From contig NZ_NSFT01000003.1 of the NCBI RefSeq assembly GCF_002294725.1, forward strand, positions 434,001 through 498,000: 64,000 bases of DNA. Direction: 5' to 3'. A program made the translations under genes and the position numbers. The notes beneath the pieces are model-generated. The model was not told the DNA's origin and ran no database searches. It saw only the letters and a program-made list of their open reading frames with translations. Shown piece by piece: positions 57,086 to 64,000 of the stretch (position 1 is the first letter of the stretch; every line of letters starts with the position of its first letter). The stretch comes from Mesorhizobium sp. WSM4313 (GTDB lineage Bacteria; Pseudomonadota; Alphaproteobacteria; Rhizobiales; Rhizobiaceae).

Positions 57086-58750
57086 TCAGCTGGCCTTCAG
57101 CCGCGACCCGCCGAGCAGGCCGCGCTCCTCGAGCACCGGATAGGCGATCGAGGCGAGCAGCGAGTTGATCTGCTTCAGGTCGCGGATGGTGTCGAGGTGG
57201 ATCGAGCTCGTCTCGACGCTCTTGGCGGTGCCTTCGCGCAGGCGCTGAAAATGGCTGGCGCTGGTTTCCTTCTCGCGTTCACGCAAGAGATCCTTTTCCA
57301 GCACCAGCTGGCGCGCGGTTTCCGGATCGCGCGAGACCAGCACGTTGAAGGCGAGCCGCGCATTGGCGAGCACCGAGGAATGGAAGGCGCAGAGCTCCTG
57401 CCAGCCTTCCGGTGTGAATTCCAGGCCGCGCTCCAGCTTCTTCCTGACATGCACCAGCATGTTGCGCACGATGATGTCGCCGACCTGCTCCAGCTTGACG
57501 CAGGCGCCGATCAGCTCCTGGCACCGCAATGCCTCATCCTCGGTCAGCGGGTTCCTGGTGATCTTGGCGAGATAGAGTTTTATCGCCGCGTGCTTCCTGT
57601 CGACGCGGTCGTCGAGCGCGGCCAGCGCCTTGATCTTGTCAGTGTCGGCGTCCTCGTAAAGCTCGATGATGCGCTTCAACATGATCTCGACCGTCTCGCA
57701 GACCCGCACCACCTCGCGCGTCGCATTGGCCAGCGCCTGGCTCGGCGTGTCCAACGCGCTTTCATTGAGCGCCGACAGTTCGACGACATCCAGCGTGGCG
57801 GTCGGCTCCGGCACGGCTCCGAGCGCAACGATCTTCTCCGAGACGCGGTAGACGAGGCCCGCGAGTGGCAGTCCGGCGAGCAGGATGATCACATTGAACA
57901 GGATGTGGGCGTTGACGATCTGGTCCGGAACGGTGGCGCCGGGGAAGCCGATGGGCGGCTTCAGCGTCATGAACAGGATCAGCATCACCAGCGAGCCCAT
58001 GCCGCGCATCAAAAGGTTCCCGATCGGCACGACGCGGACGCCCGGATCGGCATTGCGGGTAAGCAGGGGCGCGATGATCGAGGAGCCGAGATTGACGCCG
58101 AGCACCAGCACGATGCCGAGCTCGGGAGGGATAAAGCCGCGCCCGGCCAGCGTCACCAGGAGCAGCACGGCGGCGATCGAGGAATGGAACAGCCAGGTAA
58201 CCAGCGCGGCGAGCAGGTAAGCGGTGACATAGTCGCCGGAGAAATAGTTGACGATCAGCGGCATCAACTGGCTGTTGCGCAGCGGTTCCGACGCCTGACC
58301 GATCATCTCCAGCGACAGGATCAGCAGGCCGACGCCAATCAGGATACGGCCTATCTGCCGCCAATCGCGCCGCTCGGTGGCCATGAACATGACCGTGCCG
58401 GCGATCAGGCAGAGCGGCACCAAAAGCGTCAGGTCGAAGGTGAGCAGCTTGGCCACCAGCGCCGAACCGATCTCGGCGCCGCGCACTGCCAATTGCCCGG
58501 CGGCGCCCGAAACGATGCCGGCGCCGGCGAAGGAGCCGACCAGCAGCGTCACCGCGGTCGAGCTCTGCAGCGCGATCGCCAGCCCGCAGCCGGCCAGCAC
58601 CGCCATGACCGGATTGCGCATGGTGGCGCGCAGCCGGTGGCGCAGCACGTCGCCATAGGCGCGCTCGACGCCCGTCTTCATCATGCGGGTGGCGAACAGC
58701 ATCAGCGCCACCGCGCCGGCAAGGTGCAGGAGGACGACGGAGCCGCTCAC
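57086..58750 (-). CDS. Na+/phosphate cotransporter family protein with PhoU-like domain
   Basis: 554 residues. The N-terminal half (about 1-310) has eight to ten membrane segments and two inverted repeats with IALQSSTAVTLLVGSF and FHSSIAAVLLLV, the QSS motif of NptA/PNaS transporters, the second degraded to HSS. The C-terminal half (about 340-554) is cytoplasmic and helical, like PhoU, with EALRCQELIGACVKLEQVGD. It may import phosphate or act as a regulator of it. It is divergent from the RcnB-like gene. Confidence 0.9.
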   Translation of the reverse strand: MSGSVVLLHLAGAVALMLFATRMMKTGVERAYGDVLRHRLRATMRNPVMAVLAGCGLAIALQSSTAVTLLVGSFAGAGIVSGAAGQLAVRGAEIGSALVAKLLTFDLTLLVPLCLIAGTVMFMATERRDWRQIGRILIGVGLLILSLEMIGQASEPLRNSQLMPLIVNYFSGDYVTAYLLAALVTWLFHSSIAAVLLLVTLAGRGFIPPELGIVLVLGVNLGSSIIAPLLTRNADPGVRVVPIGNLLMRGMGSLVMLILFMTLKPPIGFPGATVPDQIVNAHILFNVIILLAGLPLAGLVYRVSEKIVALGAVPEPTATLDVVELSALNESALDTPSQALANATREVVRVCETVEIMLKRIIELYEDADTDKIKALAALDDRVDRKHAAIKLYLAKITRNPLTEDEALRCQELIGACVKLEQVGDIIVRNMLVHVRKKLERGLEFTPEGWQELCAFHSSVLANARLAFNVLVSRDPETARQLVLEKDLLREREKETSASHFQRLREGTAKSVETSSIHLDTIRDLKQINSLLASIAYPVLEERGLLGGSRLKAS

Positions 58751-59102
58751 AGCCGAACCCGTGAGATGGCACCAGGGGTGCGGAGAGGGGTGCGAATCTT
58801 AGTCATTTCAACGAGTCGAAATATACCAGTTAAAATTAGCCGAATAATAGATTTTTCTGATGCGATGATCGTCTCGACTCGACGGCGCATGTCGGAAATG
58901 ACTGCAGGAAGCATTGGTTGCATGCGCCTAGCGGCAGCGCTTCGCCTCATATCGCCCGACGCTCGGCCGCATGATCCGAAGCGTTGTTCAAGCGGCCGGT
59001 GCAAGTCTTGGAAAACATTGCAGAATTGTAATTCTGGCATTCAGTTTCGGTTCATCCATTGGCGGCTATTCCTCTGCCTATCGACAACAAGGAATACCGA
59101 CC
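58751..59102 (+). other. Divergent gap with a perfect palindrome
   Basis: A 352-base region between the Na/Pi and RcnB-like genes without a credible gene. It contains CAGAATT-GT-AATTCTG at 59021-59036, a perfect seven-base inverted repeat about 70 bases before the RcnB-like start, which suggests an operator. AT-rich sequence around 58805-58860 could be the Na/Pi promoter. Confidence 0.55.
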
Positions 59103-59465
59103 ATGAAGCGTCTCATACTTTGCGCCGTCACCGCCTCGTTGCTGGCCGCCTCGGCCTTCTCCGGCCAGGCCGCGCCGCTCGCCCAGCCGAGCACGCCGCA
59201 GTCGAGCTACACCCAGGTCGACTGGCAGAAGCCCGGCAGGCATCTCGACAAGCGGGTCATCGTAAAGAACAAGGTGGTAAGGCGCAGCCATTGGCGCAAC
59301 GGCCAAAGATATTCCGACTGGAACCGTCACCAGCCGGTCCGCGACTGGAACCGCCACGGCCTGCGCCGCCCTGGTCCCGGCCAGGAATGGATCCGCGTCG
59401 GCAACGACTATTTGCTGGTCAGCATCCTCTCCGGCATCGTGTTCGGCGCGATCGCCGCGCGGTAA
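59103..59465 (+). CDS. RcnB-like periplasmic protein
   Basis: 120 residues from ATG 59103 with AAGGAATACC upstream. It has a signal peptide (LILCAVTASLLAASAFSGQA) and a mature part with QVDWQKPGRHLDKRVIVKN and LRRPGPGQEWIRVGNDYLLV. The C-terminal RPPxGxxWVRxxxDxxLV-like pattern and the trailing hydrophobic segment are those of the RcnB family, linked with nickel/cobalt homeostasis in enterobacteria. In rhizobia such proteins are abundant envelope proteins; metal binding here is not shown. Confidence 0.83.
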   Translation: MKRLILCAVTASLLAASAFSGQAAPLAQPSTPQSSYTQVDWQKPGRHLDKRVIVKNKVVRRSHWRNGQRYSDWNRHQPVRDWNRHGLRRPGPGQEWIRVGNDYLLVSILSGIVFGAIAAR

Positions 59466-59602
59466 TCCGCGACAATCGCGAAATTCGGAAGGCTGCCACC
59501 CGCCGCCGCGTTCTTTTCGTCTGTGAAAAGCGGGTACGATGAGCCGGATGGGGTCGCCGTGCCCGGGCGGGTTGATTATATGGAGGGCAAACGAGTTCCC
59601 CG

Positions 59603-61543
59603 ATGCGCTTTCCGCCCGCCTTCCTCGACGAGATACGCGACCGCGTGCCGATTTCGCAGGTGATCGGCACGCGCGTCGCATGGGACAGGAAGAAGACCAA
59701 CGCGTCGCGCGGCGACTACTGGGCCTGCTGTCCCTTCCACGGCGAGAAGAGCCCGTCCTTCCATTGCGAGGACAAGAAGGGCCGCTATCACTGTTTCGGC
59801 TGCTCGGTTTCGGGCGACCATTTCAAGTTCCTCACCGAGCTAGACGGATTAAGCTTCCCCGAAGCCGTCGAGAAGATCGCCGAGATGGCCGGCGTGCCGA
59901 TGCCGGTGCGCGACGAACAGGAAGAGCGGCGCGAGAAGGAACGCGCCAGCCTGACCGACGTCATGGAAATGGCGACCGCCTTCTTCCAGGAGCGGCTGCA
60001 GAGCGCCGACGGCGCCAAAGCCCGCGCGTATCTGCGCGACCGCGGGCTGACGCCGGCAACGCAGCAATCCTTTCGTCTGGGCTATGCGCCCGACAGCCGC
60101 AACGCGCTCAAGGAACATCTTGCCGCCAAGGGCGTGCCGAAGGCCGATATCGAGGCCTGCGGCCTGGTGCGGCACGGCGACGACATCCCGGTCTCCTATG
60201 ACTGGTTCCGCGACCGCATCATGTTTCCAATCCCGGATTCGCGCGGCAAGATCATCGCCTTTGGCGGGCGCGCGCTGGCGCCCGACGCGCTCGCCAAATA
60301 CATGAATTCGCCGGAGACGGAGCTCTTCCACAAGGGCAACGTGCTCTACAATTTCGCGCGCGCCCGCAAGGCGTTGGCCAAAGGCGGCACGGTGATCGCC
60401 GTCGAAGGCTATATGGACGTGATCGCGCTGGCGCAGGCAGGCTTCGAGAATGCCGTGGCGCCGCTCGGCACTGCGCTGACCGAAAACCAGCTCGAGCTTC
60501 TGTGGCGCATGGCGCCCGAGCCGGTGCTGTGCTTCGACGGCGACCAGGCCGGGCTGAAGGCGGCATGGCGTGCGGCCGATCTCGCGCTCCCCTCCGTGCA
60601 GGCCGGGCGCTCGGCACGTTTTGCGCTGCTGCCGGAAGGCAAGGACCCCGACGACCTGGTCAAGGCCGAGGGACCGGACGCGTTCCGCGTGGTGCTGGCG
60701 GAGGCGCGACCGCTTGTCGACCTTCTGTGGATGCGGGAGACCGCCGGCGGTGTCTTCGAGACGCCAGAGCGACGCGCCGAGCTGGGAAAAAGGCTGAGTG
60801 AACTCGCCAGCCGTATCCGCGACGAGAGTGTTCGCTACGAATATCAACAGGTGATGCGCGAACGGGTGCGGAGCTTCTTTGGCGCCCAGCGGAATGTTCG
60901 GCAAGGCCGTCAAGATTGGAAGCCGGGGCAGGGCAAGACGCCCGTGCCCGGTGGGCAGTTCGCGAAAGGTGGGGCGGCCGGCGGGCGCGCCGCGATCACC
61001 GAGAGCCTGGGTCGCTCGGCGCTGGTCAAGCGGGCCGGCGAGGGGATGTCGGTGCGCGAGGCGACGATTATCGTGGCGCTGGTCAATCATCCGGCGCTGA
61101 TCGACGAGAATTTCGCCCACGTCGAATTCCTCGACCTCGCCAATTCGGATTTGCGCAAGCTGCACGCGGCCATTCTCGACGCCATGGCGCATGACGCGGC
61201 CGACGAGCGCGGCGCGGTCATCGCCACCATCGAGCGCGCCGGATGCAGCGGCATCTGGGAGCGGGCTGTCGAGTTGATCAAGCGCGCGCGGCAATGGCCG
61301 GCGCTCGAAACCGCGGCGCTTGAGGATGCCCGCGACGCCTTCAACCAGGCGATGCACTTGCAGCGCAGCGCCCGCACATTACATAGAGAGCTGAAACAGG
61401 CGCAGGCGGCGCTCGATGCAGACCCTTCGGATGAAAACTTCCGGCATCTCGTCGAGATTCAAGCGCAATTCAACGATGTGCAGGCAACGGAAGCGCTGAT
61501 CGAGGGATTCGGCGTCTCGTCGGGCAGGGTTGGCCGCGTTTAG
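59603..61543 (+). CDS. dnaG: DNA primase
   Basis: 646 residues. The N-terminal CHC2 zinc finger is CPFHGEKSPSF followed by HCFGCSVSGD (zinc ligands Cys43, His46, Cys64, Cys67), the RNA-polymerase core is in the middle, and the TOPRIM fold has AVEGYMDVIAL and CFDGDQAGLK (the acidic metal-binding residues). The C-terminal domain that binds DnaB is present (540-646). It makes RNA primers at the replication fork. It is followed by rpoD, 426 bases away, as in many alphaproteobacteria. Confidence 0.97.
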   Translation: MRFPPAFLDEIRDRVPISQVIGTRVAWDRKKTNASRGDYWACCPFHGEKSPSFHCEDKKGRYHCFGCSVSGDHFKFLTELDGLSFPEAVEKIAEMAGVPMPVRDEQEERREKERASLTDVMEMATAFFQERLQSADGAKARAYLRDRGLTPATQQSFRLGYAPDSRNALKEHLAAKGVPKADIEACGLVRHGDDIPVSYDWFRDRIMFPIPDSRGKIIAFGGRALAPDALAKYMNSPETELFHKGNVLYNFARARKALAKGGTVIAVEGYMDVIALAQAGFENAVAPLGTALTENQLELLWRMAPEPVLCFDGDQAGLKAAWRAADLALPSVQAGRSARFALLPEGKDPDDLVKAEGPDAFRVVLAEARPLVDLLWMRETAGGVFETPERRAELGKRLSELASRIRDESVRYEYQQVMRERVRSFFGAQRNVRQGRQDWKPGQGKTPVPGGQFAKGGAAGGRAAITESLGRSALVKRAGEGMSVREATIIVALVNHPALIDENFAHVEFLDLANSDLRKLHAAILDAMAHDAADERGAVIATIERAGCSGIWERAVELIKRARQWPALETAALEDARDAFNQAMHLQRSARTLHRELKQAQAALDADPSDENFRHLVEIQAQFNDVQATEALIEGFGVSSGRVGRV

Positions 61544-61969
61544 GCCGAACACCACCCATTGGAAGTGAAGTGGAAATGCGCGGCGCGTCGAATCGACGCC
61601 TCTAAGTCGGGTAATTGATTCGCTTTTTTCATGCGAATCATGCCAGAGGCGCTTGACCTTCTGGCAGATTGGCGGAATCAGGACGATTCGAAACGTTAAC
61701 CGTGCCACGGCATCGGCGGGAATTCGAGCGATGTGAGGCACCGGTGGCGACTGGACAGGCAAAGTGCCCGCTCCAGATATCAGGGTTAATCTGGACTTAA
61801 TGCATGTCGCCCAAAAGTGGAAACCGGTTTGGGACAGAGACATGCACAAAACAAAAGAGATGACACGGTTGCTGGGCCGGTGAAAAGCGTTCCCGCGCGA
61901 GCGCGTCCAGCATAACCGGTACGGCAGTTTACGCGGCCTCGATATTCGGCCGCTTGGAGACGACAAAGA
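61544..61969 (+). other. dnaG-rpoD intergenic region
   Basis: 426 bases without a gene. Contents: a hairpin-like GATTCGC / GCGAATC pair separated by a T-rich loop around 61617-61640; a CTTGAC element near 61653 that may be a promoter -35; the palindrome at 61801-61846; and a ribosome site GGAGACG before the rpoD ATG. rpoD therefore probably has its own promoter in addition to any read-through from dnaG. Confidence 0.55.
61801..61846. repeat. Rhizobial palindrome (TGCATGTC type)
   Basis: TGCATGTC (61801-61808) and GACATGCA (61839-61846) flank CCCAAAAGTGGAAACCGG and TTTGGGACAG. It combines the arms seen at 55421 with the AAAAGTGGAAACCGG core seen at 12468, and lies inside the rpoD leader. Confidence 0.7.
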
Positions 61970-63997
<2,028 letters not shown>

Positions 63998-64000
63998 GCG

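Noticed and set aside
56852-59542. 896-codon plus-strand open frame across the Na/Pi gene and beyond
   Set aside because: It runs antisense to the Na/Pi gene and out of frame through the RcnB-like gene; composition is histidine/glutamine-rich as in shadows.

Overview
The window reads as chromosomal DNA of an alphaproteobacterium of the order Hyphomicrobiales, most likely Mesorhizobium or a close relative. This rests on the high-GC coding style, the carA / yqeY / dnaG / rpoD neighbourhood, a trxB-lsrB(vtlR) pair near an AbcR-like small RNA, and several families of short palindromic intergenic repeats typical of rhizobia. The organism call is inference from gene content; I see no rRNA, tRNA, CRISPR array, integrase or transposase.

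Layout. 1-6204: an ADP-heptose / LPS inner-core locus (waaC-waaF-hldD leftward, hldE-gmhA-gmhB rightward) that holds every step from sedoheptulose-7-phosphate to core transfer, with a fluoroacetyl-CoA-thioesterase-like gene and a LysE exporter between the two halves. 6274-10385: an Lrp regulator, trxB, an LsrB/VtlR-type regulator, a frameshifted methyltransferase, then an RNA-rich intergenic stretch with an AbcR-like sRNA and a second, unassigned structured RNA. 10386-21062: an EF-G paralogue, a hydrolase, an ICMT-family methyltransferase, a displaced fragment of the aspartate aminotransferase gene, a GGDEF-EAL protein, a cupin, the intact aminotransferase, two overlapping EAL-only genes ending in tandem hairpins, and a GST. 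21145-30710: a RelE-like toxin-antitoxin pair, cspA, ogt, a lytic-transglycosylase lipoprotein, a GNAT, a sugar ABC importer without its ATPase, DUF899, DUF4142 and RidA genes.

30900-33240 is compositionally foreign (AT-richer, different codon use) and holds one gene: a 691-residue protein with an N-terminal Cro/C1 helix-turn-helix fused to a dynamin-like P-loop GTPase domain and a long helical C-terminus. It is the best candidate here for an undescribed system, possibly a single-gene defence or stress module. 33246-49392: carB, a GTAGGGCA minisatellite, an SH3 protein, a phosphoesterase, and several divergent regulator/target pairs with visible operators (ArsR-MFS, MarR-SDR, LysR-LysE, MntR-MntH), interspersed with GST, DHFR-like, PIMT-like and zinc-peptidase genes.

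49558-63997: an MFS drug exporter, carA, yqeY, an L,D-transpeptidase-like protein, a small DnaB-like ATPase, a GNAT, an MFS exporter, DUF2061, a Na/Pi cotransporter, an RcnB-like protein, then dnaG and rpoD. Regulation is mostly by adjacent divergent regulators; transcription ends are marked by clear hairpins at several convergent junctions.
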